A DNA stretch of 64,000 bases from Phytohabitans houttuyneae (lineage in GTDB: Bacteria > Actinomycetota > Actinomycetes > Mycobacteriales > Micromonosporaceae): assembly GCF_011764425.1 (NCBI RefSeq), contig NZ_BLPF01000001.1, positions 859,001-923,000 on the forward strand, given 5' to 3'. The position numbers and the translations under genes were made by a program. Every line of letters begins with the position of its first letter. Positions within the stretch are counted from its first letter, which is position 1. Positions 47,380 through 56,213 of this stretch are shown here, piece after piece. Below the pieces are notes generated by a model, which saw nothing but the letters and a program-made list of their open reading frames with translations, did no database searches and was not told the origin of the DNA.

Positions 47380-47436
47380 GCGCCAGTGACGGACCGCTCG
47401 CTCCCGCGGGCACCGCTCCGGTCGGCGGCTCGCAGG
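47370..47436 (-). repeat. Element C, copy 2
   Basis: Reverse copy: on the minus strand GAGCCGCCGACCGGAGCGG, CGGTGCCCGCGGGAGC, GGTCCGTCACTGGCGCGGAC, matching copies at 18981 and 62749. Confidence 0.7.
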
Positions 47437-47759
47437 GCTCGCCGAGTGCCCCGACCTCCGCTGCCAGGCCCGCGGGTCAAGCCCACCCCGCCGCGGCCGC
47501 CCCCTTGCGGAACCCGCTCCGCACCGCCCTCATTCGGGCGCGTTCGCACCTAATCCCCTGATCTGGCTGCACTGGTGAATCGCTCGCTCCCCAGGCCGCC
47601 GGGACACATCCGACCAGCACGCCGAGCCGACCGCACCGGGCCGCTCGAACAGCGCCCGGCAGGAGCGACGGCATCGTCTCCGGCCAAGCCGGGCTGACCG
47701 AAGCCAGTCGCGCCCCGCCCGATCGCCGGTCCCCCGGCCGCCTCCGTCGTCGTCCGGAA

Positions 47760-47781
47760 CTGGGCGCACCCATGCGCCCAG
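47760..47781. repeat. Element B hairpin, copy 3
   Basis: CTGGGCGCA, loop CCCA, TGCGCCCAG, followed by CCCGAGAGG. Part of the 190-bp unit. Confidence 0.75.
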
Positions 47782-47950
47782 CCCGAGAGGACGTCCAGCC
47801 GCACCCACAGAACCCGCTCCACGAGGCCCTCGTCCCGGGGCGTTCGCCTCCGCCCCTGTTCTGGCTGCAATAACGGACCGCTCGCTCCCGCCTGGCCGCC
47901 GAGACACATCCAACCCGCACCCCGAGCCGACCGCACCATCGTCCGAAACC

Positions 47951-47968
47951 GGGCGCACCAGTGCGCCC
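47951..47968. repeat. Element B hairpin, copy 4
   Basis: GGGCGCA, loop CCAG, TGCGCCC, followed by AGCCCGAGAGG. The outer base pair of the stem is lost here (CGGG against CCCA). Confidence 0.7.
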
Positions 47969-48139
47969 AGCCCGAGAGGACGCCAAGCCGCACCCGCGGA
48001 ACCCGCTCCACGCCGCCGCCTCGTCCCCGGGAGCGTTCGCACTTGCCCTGGTCCGGCCACGCAGACGGACCGCTCACTCCCACCAGCCGCCGGGACACAT
48101 CCGACCGGCGCCCCAAGCCGACCGCACCGTCGTCCCAAG

Positions 48140-48161
48140 CTGGGCGCACCAATGCGCCCAG
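48140..48161. repeat. Element B hairpin, copy 5
   Basis: CTGGGCGCA, loop CCAA, TGCGCCCAG, followed by CCCGAGAGG. Confidence 0.75.
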
Positions 48162-48264
48162 CCCGAGAGGACGTCCAGCCGCACCCGCGGATCCGCTCGG
48201 CGCCGGCCCTGGCAGCACCCACAACGCCGCCCCGCCCCAGCCCGGTCCGGGCTACCTGTTCCCC

Positions 48265-48323
48265 AGCGGAGGGTGAGGCCGCGGGAGCAACGGTCCGGAC
48301 CACGACGGACGCCGCGGTAGCCC
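48265..48323 (-). repeat. Element A, copy 5
   Basis: Minus orientation: GGGCTACCGCGGCGTCC to GCGGCCTCACCCTCCGC, with central GGTCCGGACC. The CTACCGC end faces the glycosidase stop. Confidence 0.8.
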
Positions 48324-48437
48324 AAATCCGCAAAGACCACCACGGAGGGCGAGGCCCGGAAGACACGCTCCGTTCCGCGGCAACCCCGCGCAGGTCCGGC
48401 CGCGACAGACGCCGCTGTAGGCCAAACCGGTCTCCCC

Positions 48438-48490
48438 CGCGCAGGGTGAGGCCGCGAGAGCAAAAGTCCGGACCGCGACCGACGCCGCGG
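48438..48490 (-). repeat. Element A, copy 6 (diverged)
   Basis: Minus orientation. The GGTCCGGAC-like centre and GCGGCCTCACCCT block are recognisable but carry several substitutions. It ends directly at the glycosidase stop codon. Confidence 0.65.
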
Positions 48491-48491
48491 G

Positions 48492-49847
48492 TTAGGGGGT
48501 CGCGGCCATCAGGTCGAGGGCGAGGGCCGCGGTCCAGCTGAAGGCGGCCGCGCCGATGCCGTGGCCGGTGACCGGGTCGAAGTACTCGTGGCAGCCGCCG
48601 CGGCGGATGACGCCGAGCATCGCGGCGCGCAGGGCGGCGGCCTCGTGCTCGTGGCCGTGGGCGCGCAGGCCCTGCCAGAGCAGCCAGTTGACGTTGATCC
48701 AGACCGGGCCGCGCCAGTAGCGGAGGCGGTCGAAGTCGGGGGCCGTGCGGTCGTACGACGGCAGCGGGAGCTCGCCGCCCAGGCCGAACGCCTCCGAGCG
48801 GGCCACCTCCAGCAGCGACGATCGGTGCGCCTCGGGCAGGCCGGGCAGCACCAGCGGGATCAGGCCGCTCACGCAGCGTGCGGTGCTCAGCTGGCCGGTG
48901 CGCACGTCGCGCGCGTGGAACATGCCGGTCGACGGGTTGAACAGGCGGTCAACCAGCACCTTCGTGATGTGCTCTGCCCGGTCACGGTGGGGCGCGGCGT
49001 CGGCGCCGATCACCTCGGCGATGCCGGCCAGGGCAAGCTCGGCCAGCGCGAGCAGCGCGTTGAAGGACGGGCACTCCACCAGGAACGGGTGGCGCTCCAG
49101 CAGCCCCTCGTCCAGGTAGCCGCCGTCGCGGTAGGCGGCGGCGATCGCGATGTACCGCGCGTAGTCGGTGTCCGTCGGCCGGTGCGAGTGGACGGACACC
49201 TGCGTGTCCTGGCGGCGGTGGCTGCGCAGCAGCGAGAGGTCCACGGGGACGGCGGCGAGCGCGTTGTCCCAGGCCGGGCTGTTGTCCAGACCGGACTCCC
49301 AGGGGTGCACGATGCTGGCGAGCCCGTCGCCGGCGACGTCGCGGCCCTCGAAGAGGTACGTCTGCTGCTTGACCAGCCGCGGGTACAGCCACTCCAGCTC
49401 GTGCCGCGCGGCGTCGCGGTCGAGGCAGCGCAGGTAGACGTCGCGGGCGGCGACCGCGTGTACCGGCGGCTGCACGATTCCCGTGGTCAGACCGCCGAGG
49501 CGGCCCGGTGACGCCGGCGCGTCCCAGAAGGCGGGACCCGGGAAGTAGTCGCGCTCGGACACGTCCGGGTCGAACACGATGTGCGGGACACGCCCGTCGT
49601 ACCACTGCGCGGCGAACAGGCTGCGCAGGTCGCGCCAGGCCCGCTCCGGCCGGTGGTGCGCGAGTCCGACCGCGATGAAGGCGGCGTCCCAGCTCCACTG
49701 ATGCGGGTACAGGGCGCGCGATGGCACCGTGTGGTCCCGTTCCCAGTTGGCGTCCAGGACCTCGACGGCCTGGCGCCGGAGCTCTTCCTCGCTCATGACA
49801 GCGCCGGCCTCAGGGGCCGGCGCGAGGGGCGTATCCGTGGCGCTCAC
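48492..49847 (-). CDS. GH63-type glycosidase (glucosyl/mannosylglycerate hydrolase-like)
   Basis: 451-residue (alpha/alpha)6-barrel glycosidase without signal peptide, so cytosolic. Conserved blocks: SRALYPHQWSWDAAFIAVGL, SIVHPWESGLDNSPAWD and RYWRGPVWINVNWLLWQGL. The HPWESGLDNSP block matches mannosylglycerate and glucosylglycerate hydrolases, where the Asp is thought to be the acid catalyst. Glucosylglycerate is a nitrogen-stress and osmotic solute in actinobacteria, a plausible but unproven substrate. ATG 49796 (MSEEELRRQAVEVLD) may be the true start rather than 49847. Confidence 0.8.
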   Translation of the reverse strand: MSATDTPLAPAPEAGAVMSEEELRRQAVEVLDANWERDHTVPSRALYPHQWSWDAAFIAVGLAHHRPERAWRDLRSLFAAQWYDGRVPHIVFDPDVSERDYFPGPAFWDAPASPGRLGGLTTGIVQPPVHAVAARDVYLRCLDRDAARHELEWLYPRLVKQQTYLFEGRDVAGDGLASIVHPWESGLDNSPAWDNALAAVPVDLSLLRSHRRQDTQVSVHSHRPTDTDYARYIAIAAAYRDGGYLDEGLLERHPFLVECPSFNALLALAELALAGIAEVIGADAAPHRDRAEHITKVLVDRLFNPSTGMFHARDVRTGQLSTARCVSGLIPLVLPGLPEAHRSSLLEVARSEAFGLGGELPLPSYDRTAPDFDRLRYWRGPVWINVNWLLWQGLRAHGHEHEAAALRAAMLGVIRRGGCHEYFDPVTGHGIGAAAFSWTAALALDLMAATP

Positions 49848-49974
49848 GCAACCTATATTGGCAGGTCACTGCTCGTATCGCAGGATCATCTGGATTGTGT
49901 CTCGATTATCGGTACGGCGTGAGATCAGCAATCCGGGATCGTCCGTGGCTTGCCAAGGGCAGTACCGTCTTCGC

Positions 49975-50663
49975 ATGGCCACCGTCCTCCTGGTCGAAGA
50001 TGACCATGTCGTGCGCAGCGCGATGCTGCGTTCGCTGGCTGATCGGGGCCACGCCGTCCACGCCGTCGGCACCGCGCTGGACGCGTTGCGCCGGGTCGCC
50101 TCCGAGACGCCTGACCTGGTCGTCCTGGACCTCGGCCTGCCCGACCTCGACGGCGCCGACGCCCTGCGCATGCTGCGCGGCATCACCGACATCCCGATCA
50201 TCATCGCGACCGCGCGAGACGACGAGCAGGCGATCGTGCGGCTGCTGCGGGCCGGCGCCGACGACTACATGGTGAAGCCGTTCACCGGCGCCCACCTCGA
50301 CGCGCGCATCACCAGCGTGCTGCGCCGCGCGGGCCGCGCGAGCCGCACCGTGCAGCCGGCCGTGCACGAGGTCGGCGGCCTCAAGGTCGACGTCGGCGAG
50401 CGGAGCGCCCATCTCGACGGGGTGCCGCTGGCACTGACCCGCAAGGAGTTTGACCTGCTGGCATACCTGGCGGCGCGTCCCGGCCGCGTGGTGTCCCGAC
50501 GCGAGCTGTTGGAGGAGGTATGGCGGCAACCGTCGGTCGGCGAGGACCAGACCATCGACGTGCATCTGTACTGGCTGCGCCGCAAGCTGGGCGAGTCCGC
50601 GGCGAAACCCCGCTACCTGCGCACCGTGCGGGGGTCGGATTCCGGTTGGTGGCACCGGACTAA
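49975..50663 (+). CDS. OmpR-family response regulator (one frameshift)
   Basis: About 229 residues. Receiver domain: LLVEDDHVVRSAML (acidic pocket), phospho-Asp in LVVLDLGLPDLDG, Thr/Ala in IATARDD and Lys in DDYMVKPFTG. The winged-helix DNA-binding domain includes LTRKEFDLLAYLAARPGRVV and TIDVHLYWLRRKLGE. One G added to run 50630-50634 gives RTVRGVGFRLVAPD and stop TAA at 50663, the normal OmpR-type ending. Without it the frame runs on to 50865. The cognate kinase gene follows immediately. Confidence 0.9.
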
Positions 50664-50665
50664 GG

Positions 50666-52071
50666 CAGGCCCACGCGTACGTCACGGCGGCCCTCACCAC
50701 GATCGCCGCGCTCGCCTTCATGATCCCGCTCGGCCTCGAGCAGCGGGCGGACGCGCACGACGAGGCGGTGGCCGAGGCGCAGCGGCGTGCGGCCGCCGTG
50801 GCCGGCGCGCTCACCATCGCGGCCGGCGACGACCAGCTACGCCGCGCCTCACTCGCCGCGGGTGAGGGTGACCCGGTCGTGGTGCACGGACTCACGGCGC
50901 CCGCCGAGGGTTCGCACGCCGAGCAGGAAGACGTGACCCGGGCGGCGCGCGGCACCGAGGCGGTGCTCGCGGACGCGGAGGGGGCAAGGTCTACCTCCAG
51001 CCGGTACCGATGGCGGGCACCGTCGCCGTGGTGGAGGTCTTCCTGTCCGACGGCGCTTTCGGCGGTGCCAACTGGTGGCTCCTGATCGGTCTCACCCTCG
51101 GCCTGGTGGCCGCGTCGGTGATCGTGGTCGACCGCCTCGCCGCCGTCGCCGTCAACTCCGCGCGCAACCTCGTCAACGCCGCGATGGCGGTCGGTGACGG
51201 CGACCTGGCCGTGCGCGTGCAGCCCAGCGGCCCGCGCGAGCTGGCCGAGGCGGGGTACGCGTTCAACCGCATGGCCGACAAGCTCGTCGCCGCCCGCAGC
51301 AACGAGCGCGAGCTGGTGGCCGACCTCTCCCACCGCCTGCGTACCCCGCTGACGGTGCTGCGCCTGGACGCGGACGCGCTCGACTCGGACGACACGAGCG
51401 TGGGGCAGTTCAGCGCGGCGGAGCTGGACCGGCGGCGCACGATCCGCCGCATCCGGCAGGCGATCGTGACGCTGGAGGGCGAGGTCGACGTGCTCATCAA
51501 GACCAGCCGCAAGGTGGTCGAGCAGGCCGAGCAGCCCGAGGAGAGCATCTGCGACGCGGCCGAGGTGGTGCGCGACCGCATGGTCTTCTGGTCCGCGCTC
51601 GCCAGCGACCAGCAGCGTCCCAACCAGGTCACCGGCGCGCACACCCGCATCCCCGTGCCGCTGCCCCGCGCCGAGCTGGCCGCCGCGCTGGACGCGGTGC
51701 TGGGCAACGTCTTCCGGTACACGCCGCAGGGCACCGCCTTCGAGGTGGCCATCTCCCGCCGCGACGGCTACGTGGCGGTCCGCGTCGACGACGCCGGCCC
51801 GGGCATCGCCAACCCCGACCGCGCCCTCCGCCGCGGCGCCAGCGACCGCGGCTCGACCGGCCTGGGCCTGGACATCGCCCGGCGCGCGGCCCAGCAGGCC
51901 CGCGGCTCGGTGAGCATCGACCGCGCCCGCCTGGGCGGCGCCAGCGTGGTCATGCTGCTCGCCGACGCCGAGGCCGTCCCCAAGCAGGTGAGCCGCTTCG
52001 GCCTGGTCGGCCGCCTGGCCCGCGAGCCCGGCGCCCGCCGCTGGCCCCGCCAGCGCTCCAGCCGCGACTGA
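50666..52071 (+). CDS. Sensor histidine kinase (one frameshift; start unresolved)
   Basis: About 468 residues. First membrane segment (TAALTTIAALAFMIPLGL), an extracellular sensor of about 90 residues, second segment (WWLLIGLTLGLVAASVIVV), HAMP, then HisKA with VADLSHRLRTPLTVLRLD (phospho-His) and HATPase with VLGNVFRYTP (N box), DDAGPGI (G1) and STGLGLDIARR (G2). One G added to run 50980-50984 joins both frames (AEGGKVYLQPVPMAG). No ATG, GTG or TTG in frame precedes segment 1 after the regulator stop, so another indel or an unusual start may exist near 50664-50690. Confidence 0.85.
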
Positions 52072-52440
52072 ACCCGCGCATCTGATCGCCCAGGTCCGGT
52101 GCCGCCGCGCTCCGGCTGGCCGGCGCGCGGCACGTCGCCCGGCTCCGGGCCTGCCGCCCTCGGTTGGCAGGCGCGGCACATCGCCCAGGTCCGGGGCCGA
52201 CGGGCCTCGGGTTGGGTGGCGCGCTCCACAGGGGACCGGCAAGTTCTCCTTAGGTCTGAATTAACCGGACGGTTCACAGGGTGGCCGGATGGCAGCATCA
52301 ACGTCGATCCCATCCTGGTTCCACCGGACCACCACCCGCAGTAGGTCCACCCACCCCGGTCCGGTGGGACCTTTTGCGCGCGCGGCGGGAAATGGTCCCC
52401 AACCCTGATCCCGCCGCGCGCCCACCTAGGAGGAGGGCAC
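52072..52440. other. 369-bp non-coding gap with tandem repeats
   Basis: No gene. It holds a 46-49-bp tandem array (52085-52224), an AT-richer stretch (GGTCTGAATTAACCGG) that may be promoter, and a weak GGTCC/GGACC hairpin followed by TTTT near 52345-52375 ahead of the next small gene. Confidence 0.55.
52085..52224. repeat. Tandem array, 46-49 bp unit, three copies
   Basis: RTCGCCCRGSTCCGG starts units at 52085, 52134 and 52180. Each continues with a GCCG...CTCGG/CTCCGG block and ends GCGCGGCAC or similar. Confidence 0.7.
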
Positions 52441-52689
52441 ATGAGCGAGCGCAGCCGCGCGTCGACGCCCTCACCGTGGCGCCGCCCCGGGCCGTCGGTG
52501 GTCCAGCCGGCACCCGACTTCCTGCTGCCCAGCCCGGCGGCGAGCGCTCCGGAAGCCACGCCGCCCGAGGAGCCGGAACACCGCCACCCACCCCGCGGCC
52601 GCCGCCGCCTCATCCGGTGGGTCGCCATCATCGCCGGCGTCATCCTCGCGGTGCTCGCCTGCTGGCAGGACCCGCTCTACGCCCTCTAG
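52441..52689 (+). CDS. Small single-span membrane protein
   Basis: 82 residues with a strong ribosome site (AGGAGGAGG, 52429-52437) before ATG 52441. The first 60 residues are Pro/Ser/Arg-rich and probably disordered. One C-terminal membrane segment (WVAIIAGVILAVLACW) ends seven residues before the stop (QDPLYAL). Not recognised as a named family. It stands alone after the two-component system; function unknown. Confidence 0.75.
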   Translation: MSERSRASTPSPWRRPGPSVVQPAPDFLLPSPAASAPEATPPEEPEHRHPPRGRRRLIRWVAIIAGVILAVLACWQDPLYAL

Positions 52690-52760
52690 AGCTCCCTCCG
52701 CCGGCACCGGGAACGCACCCCAAGGAAACGCTCAGCTGCGCTCCACGTTTCCCGGGGGCC

Positions 52761-52803
52761 CCGCGCAGGGGTCCGGACCACGACGGGCGTCGCGGTAGCT
52801 CGC
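52761..52803 (-). repeat. Element A, copy 7 (internally deleted)
   Basis: Minus orientation: GAGCTACCGCGACGCCC then GTGGTCCGGACC, missing the middle GTTGCTCCCGCGGC block. The CTACCGC end faces the adenosine deaminase-like stop. Confidence 0.65.
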
Positions 52804-52815
52804 ATCCAAAGGTCG

Positions 52816-52837
52816 CTGGGCGCATTGGTGCGCCCAG
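52816..52837. repeat. Element B hairpin, copy 6
   Basis: CTGGGCGCA, loop TTGG, TGCGCCCAG, followed by CTTGGGAGC. It lies between element A and the stop of the next gene. Confidence 0.75.
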
Positions 52838-52888
52838 CTTGGGAGCAACGTGCGCGCGGCAGGTCGACCCGGCGCGGAGGGCGACGCG

Positions 52889-53908
52889 CTAAGCGCGGTG
52901 CGCGGCCACGTACGCGTCGATCTCCGCGGCGATGCGGGCCTTCTCCGGCGCCGGCAGGAACGATGCCGCCACCGCCTCGCGGGCCAGCTCGCCCAGGCCC
53001 TCCTCGTCGAGGTCGAGCAGGCGCGCGGCCACCGCGTACTCGTCGTTCAGCGTCGTGCCGAACATCGGCGGGTCGTCGGAGTTGATCGTCACGGGTACGC
53101 CGGCCGCGCGCAGCACCGGCAGCGGGTGCTCGTCGAGCGAGGCCACCGCGCGGGTGCGCACATTGGACGTCGGCGAGATCTCCAGCGGGATGCGGTGCTC
53201 GGCCAGGTACGCCATCAGGCGCTCGTCCCGCGCCGCCGAGATGCCGTGCCCGATCCGCTCGGCGCCGAGCTCGCGGATCGCGTCCCAGATCGTCTCCGGG
53301 CCGGTGGTCTCGCCCGCGTGCGGTACCGAGTGGAGGCCCGCCGCACGTGCCTTGTCGAAGTACGGCTTGAACTGCGGGCGCGGCACCCCGACCTCCGGCC
53401 CGCCCAGCCCGAAGCTGACCAGCCCGTCCGGCCGCTGGTCGAGCGCGATAGCGAGCGTCTCCTCCGCCGAGGGCAGCCCCGCCTCGCCGGGGATGTCGAA
53501 GCACCAGCGCAGCACGATGCCGAGCTCGGCCTCGGCCCGCACCCGCGCGTCCTCGATCGCCGCGCAGAACGCCTCGGCCGGGATGCCGCGCGACACATGC
53601 GAATATGGCGTCACCGTCAGCTCCGCGTACCGCACCTGCTGGCGGGCCAGCTCGCGCCCCACCTCGAAGGTCAGGATGCGCACGTCCTCGGGGTCGCGGA
53701 TCAGGTCGACCACGCTCAGGTAGATCTCGATGAAGTGCGCGAAGTCGCGGAACTCGAAGTACTTCGCCACCGCCTCGGGATCGGCGGGCACCGGCGTGCG
53801 CCCCTCGTGCCGGGCGGCCAGCTCGGCCACGATGCGGGGCGACGCGGACCCGACGTGGTGCACGTGCAGCTCCACCTTGGGCAGTCCGGCGATGAACGAC
53901 TCCAGCAT
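52889..53908 (-). CDS. Adenosine deaminase-family hydrolase
   Basis: 339-residue zinc amidohydrolase. The first metal motif is KVELHVHHVGSA (HxH, with HHVG where adenosine deaminases have HLEG), followed by VPHAGET, ERIGHGIS, ISPTSNVRTR and NSDDPPMFGT. Substrate could be adenosine, or aminodeoxyfutalosine of the alternative menaquinone route; the atypical HHVG makes the latter worth considering. No other futalosine gene is in the window. The ATG overlaps the tam stop (TGATG). Confidence 0.85.
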   Translation of the reverse strand: MLESFIAGLPKVELHVHHVGSASPRIVAELAARHEGRTPVPADPEAVAKYFEFRDFAHFIEIYLSVVDLIRDPEDVRILTFEVGRELARQQVRYAELTVTPYSHVSRGIPAEAFCAAIEDARVRAEAELGIVLRWCFDIPGEAGLPSAEETLAIALDQRPDGLVSFGLGGPEVGVPRPQFKPYFDKARAAGLHSVPHAGETTGPETIWDAIRELGAERIGHGISAARDERLMAYLAEHRIPLEISPTSNVRTRAVASLDEHPLPVLRAAGVPVTINSDDPPMFGTTLNDEYAVAARLLDLDEEGLGELAREAVAASFLPAPEKARIAAEIDAYVAAHRA

Positions 53909-54674
53909 CAGTCCCCTGCGTACGCGCTACGAAGAAGATCCGTCGGAACGGAAACGACACGACCGTACCCCGCACCGGGTAGGCCGCCGCGAGGCGTTTT
54001 TCCAGCGTGTCCCGGAACACGTCCCACGCCGGCGGGTCCAGCGCCGCCTTCACCGGCCGCAGCGCGGTGCCCTCCATCCAGGTGAGGACCGGGTGGGCGG
54101 CTCCGGGGACCACCGGCAGCCGGTGCAGGTACGTCGTCTCCCACGCGTCCACCGCGCACCCGGCGCCGGCCAGCACGTCGGCGTAGCCGGCCGGGTCGAG
54201 CACCGGCGCGTCGCGCGCGAGGTCGCCCAGGCCGGCCTCCGCTGCCAGCGAGCGGAGCGCGAGGTGGGACGGCGCGTCGAAGTTGCCCGGCACCTGCACG
54301 GCCAGCCACGCACCGGCCGGCAGCGCCGCCACCCACCGTGGCAGCAGGTGCTCGTGGCCGGGCACCCACTGCAGCGCGGCGTTGGAGACGACCACGTCGT
54401 GGTCACCCTCCGGGGTCCACTCGCGCAGGTCGCCCACCGCGAATTCCACCGGGTACCCGCCGGCGCGCGCCTTTTCGATCATCTCGGCGGAGGAGTCGAC
54501 TCCTGACAGGCGCGCGCCAGGCCACCGCGCGGCGAGAGTGGCGGTGAGGTTGCCCGGCCCGCAGCCGAGGTCGACCACGGCACGCGGCTTCTCGGCCCCG
54601 ACCCGGGCGACGAGGTCGAAGAACGGGCGCGACCGCTCGTCGCCGAAGCGCAGGTAAGTGGCTGGATTCCACAC
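53908..54674 (-). CDS. tam: Trans-aconitate 2-methyltransferase-like (one frameshift near 3' end)
   Basis: About 255-residue SAM-dependent methyltransferase. Start MWNPATYLRFGDERSRPFFD is the Tam signature, followed by VVDLGCGPGNLTATLAARWP (SAM motif) and VVVSNAALQWVPGHEHLLP. The raw frame runs on through the next gene to 52686. One C added to run 53913-53916 gives TQGD and a TGA at 53908 overlapping the next start, a normal operon join. It methylates trans-aconitate, relieving aconitase inhibition. Confidence 0.88.
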
Positions 54675-54729
54675 GACAGACCTCCAAACCGTACGTACGT
54701 CTTGTGAAGAATACCGCTAGGGTGTCCGC

Positions 54730-55716
54730 GTGGAGAAGCGCAGCTTCGGCCGGTTGGGCCGTGACGCGGGAGTGATCGGACTCGGTGCCTGGCAGCTGGG
54801 CGCGGACTGGGGCGAGGTGAGCGAGGACGCCGCCTTCGCGACGCTCGGCGCCGCGGTCGACGCCGGCGTCACGTTCCTGGACACCGCCGACGTGTACGGC
54901 GACGGCCGCAGCGAGCAGATCATCGGCCGCTTCCTGCGGCAGCACCCCGCCGGGCCGCGCCTGACCGTGGCCACCAAGATGGGGCGGCGGGTGGCGCAGG
55001 AGCCCTCGGCGTACAACATCGACAACTTCCGCGCGTGGAACGACCGGTCCCGCGCCAACCTCGGTGTCGACACGCTCGACCTGGTGCAGCTGCACTGCCC
55101 ACCCACCCCGGTGTACTCGACGGACGCCGTCTTCGACGCCCTCGACACGCTCGTGCAGGAGAAGCGCATCAGGGCGTACGGCGTGAGCGTCGAGCGGGTC
55201 GAGGAGGCCCTCACCGCCATCGCCCGCCCCGGCGTCGCGTCCGTACAGATCATCCTCAACGCGCTGCGCCTCAAGCCCGTCGACACCGTGCTCCCCGCGG
55301 CGGCGGCCGCCGGCGTGGGCATCATCGCGCGGGTGCCGCTGGCCAGCGGGCTGCTGTCCGGGCGGTACGACGAGCGCACGACGTTCGGCGCGGACGACCA
55401 CCGCAACTACAACCGGCACGGCGAGTCGTTCGACGTGGGTGAGACGTTCTCCGGCGTGCCCTACGAGGTGGGTCTGGAGGCCGTCCGCCGGCTGAAGGCG
55501 CTGGTCCCGCCCGGTGCGACGATGGCGCAGTGGGCGCTGCGGTGGATCGCCGACCAGCCCGGCGTCACGGTGGTGATCCCGGGTGCGCGTGGCCCGGAGC
55601 AGGCAAGGGCCAACGCGGCGGCCGCGGACCTGGCACCCTTGTCCCCTGAGGCGCACGCCGCCGTCGCCGAGGTGTACGACGAACTCATCCGCCCCCTTGT
55701 GCACGACCGCTGGTAA
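54730..55716 (+). CDS. Aldo/keto reductase
   Basis: 328-residue NADP(H)-dependent oxidoreductase of a different subgroup from the one at 42450. Tetrad: Asp in FLDTADVYG, Tyr in DVYGDGRSEQII, Lys in VATKMGRR and His in VQLHCPP. Cofactor segment VVIPGARGPEQARAN. GTG 54730; only a weak TAGGG precedes it. It is followed by a small membrane protein 13 bp downstream. Divergent from tam, 55 bp apart. Confidence 0.9.
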   Translation: MEKRSFGRLGRDAGVIGLGAWQLGADWGEVSEDAAFATLGAAVDAGVTFLDTADVYGDGRSEQIIGRFLRQHPAGPRLTVATKMGRRVAQEPSAYNIDNFRAWNDRSRANLGVDTLDLVQLHCPPTPVYSTDAVFDALDTLVQEKRIRAYGVSVERVEEALTAIARPGVASVQIILNALRLKPVDTVLPAAAAAGVGIIARVPLASGLLSGRYDERTTFGADDHRNYNRHGESFDVGETFSGVPYEVGLEAVRRLKALVPPGATMAQWALRWIADQPGVTVVIPGARGPEQARANAAAADLAPLSPEAHAAVAEVYDELIRPLVHDRW

Positions 55717-55729
55717 GGGAGGCACGTCC

Positions 55730-55951
55730 GTGAAGGCGTGGTTGCCGCTCGCCCTGGGGATGCTCGCCATCGTGGTGGGCGCTGTATGGACCCTCCAGGG
55801 ACTGGGATACCTGTCCGGCAGTGTGATGACCGACGACCGCACCTGGGCGGTCGTCGGCCCGATCGTGGCCCTCGTCGGCCTGATCCTCGTCGCGGTGGGC
55901 CTACGGGTCCGCCGCCGCGGTCAGGCCGGCAACGGCCCAGCCGGAGACTGA
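55730..55951 (+). CDS. Small two-span membrane protein
   Basis: 73 residues. GTG 55730 with AAGGGAGG seven bases upstream. Two hydrophobic spans (LALGMLAIVVGAVWTLQGL and VVGPIVALVGLILVAVGL) joined by SGSVMTDDRTW, with a basic C-terminus (RVRRRG). Such proteins are common in Micromonosporaceae, with no known function. It is followed by a strong bidirectional hairpin. Confidence 0.78.
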   Translation: MKAWLPLALGMLAIVVGAVWTLQGLGYLSGSVMTDDRTWAVVGPIVALVGLILVAVGLRVRRRGQAGNGPAGD

Positions 55952-55958
55952 CAGCAAG

Positions 55959-55992
55959 GAGCCCCCGCGAACGTTGGTGATCGCGGGGGCTC
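55959..55992. terminator. Bidirectional terminator hairpin
   Basis: GAGCCCCCGCGA, loop ACGTTGGTGA, TCGCGGGGGCTC: perfect 12-bp stem between the convergent small membrane gene and the cold-shock gene. Confidence 0.85.
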
Positions 55993-56009
55993 TGTGCTGT
56001 CGCGGCTGA

Positions 56010-56213
56010 TCAGATGGGGCGGACCTGCTCGGCCTGCGGGCCCTTCTGGCCCTGGGCGATCTCGAACTCCACCCGCTGGTTTTCCTCCAGCGTCCGGTAT
56101 CCGCTGGTCTGGATCGCCGAGAAGTGGACGAAGACGTCGGAACCCCCGCCGTCAACGGTGATGAAGCCGAAGCCCTTGTCTGCGTTGAACCACTTCACGG
56201 TTCCCTGCGCCAT
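56010..56213 (-). CDS. cspA: Cold-shock protein
   Basis: 67-residue OB-fold nucleic-acid chaperone. [18 protein letters not shown] contains RNP1 (KGFGFI), and DVFVHFSAI contains RNP2. ATG 56213 has AAGGAGA upstream; the longer frame to 56249 is not supported. The ~230 bp upstream is non-coding and may form the long regulatory leader typical of csp genes; no clear structure stood out. Confidence 0.95.
   Translation of the reverse strand: MAQGTVKWFNADKGFGFITVDGGGSDVFVHFSAIQTSGYRTLEENQRVEFEIAQGQKGPQAEQVRPI

Larger units (their letters stand above)
47500..48215. repeat. ~190-bp tandem array, about 3.5 units
   Basis: GCCCGAGAGG recurs at 47781, 47970 and 48161 (189 and 191 bp apart). Each unit contains in order a B hairpin, a GAACCCGCTCC block, a GCGTTCGC block, GACGGACCGCTC and GGGACACATCC. 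The first unit is interrupted by about 110 bp of unrelated sequence (roughly 47636-47745). Confidence 0.75.
47217..48491. other. 1275-bp non-coding repeat-rich gap
   Basis: Largest gap in the window, between a plus gene and the minus-strand glycosidase. In order: inverted repeat (47224-47261), 25-bp tandem array (47252-47379), element C (47370-47436), ~190-bp tandem array with three element B hairpins (47500-48215), element A (48265-48323) and a partial A (48438-48490). Long minus-strand frames here have repeat-driven composition and no ribosome site; I regard them as non-coding. Confidence 0.75.

Noticed and set aside
47530-48366. 278-residue minus-strand open frame with repeated GWTSSRAGR-like segments
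   Set aside because: The repetition comes from the 190-bp DNA array, whose period is not constant in frame. No ribosome site and no resemblance to a known protein.
52686-53907. Extension of the tam frame through the adenosine deaminase-like gene
   Set aside because: It is out-of-frame reading caused by a one-base loss at 53913-53916; the corrected frame stops at 53908.
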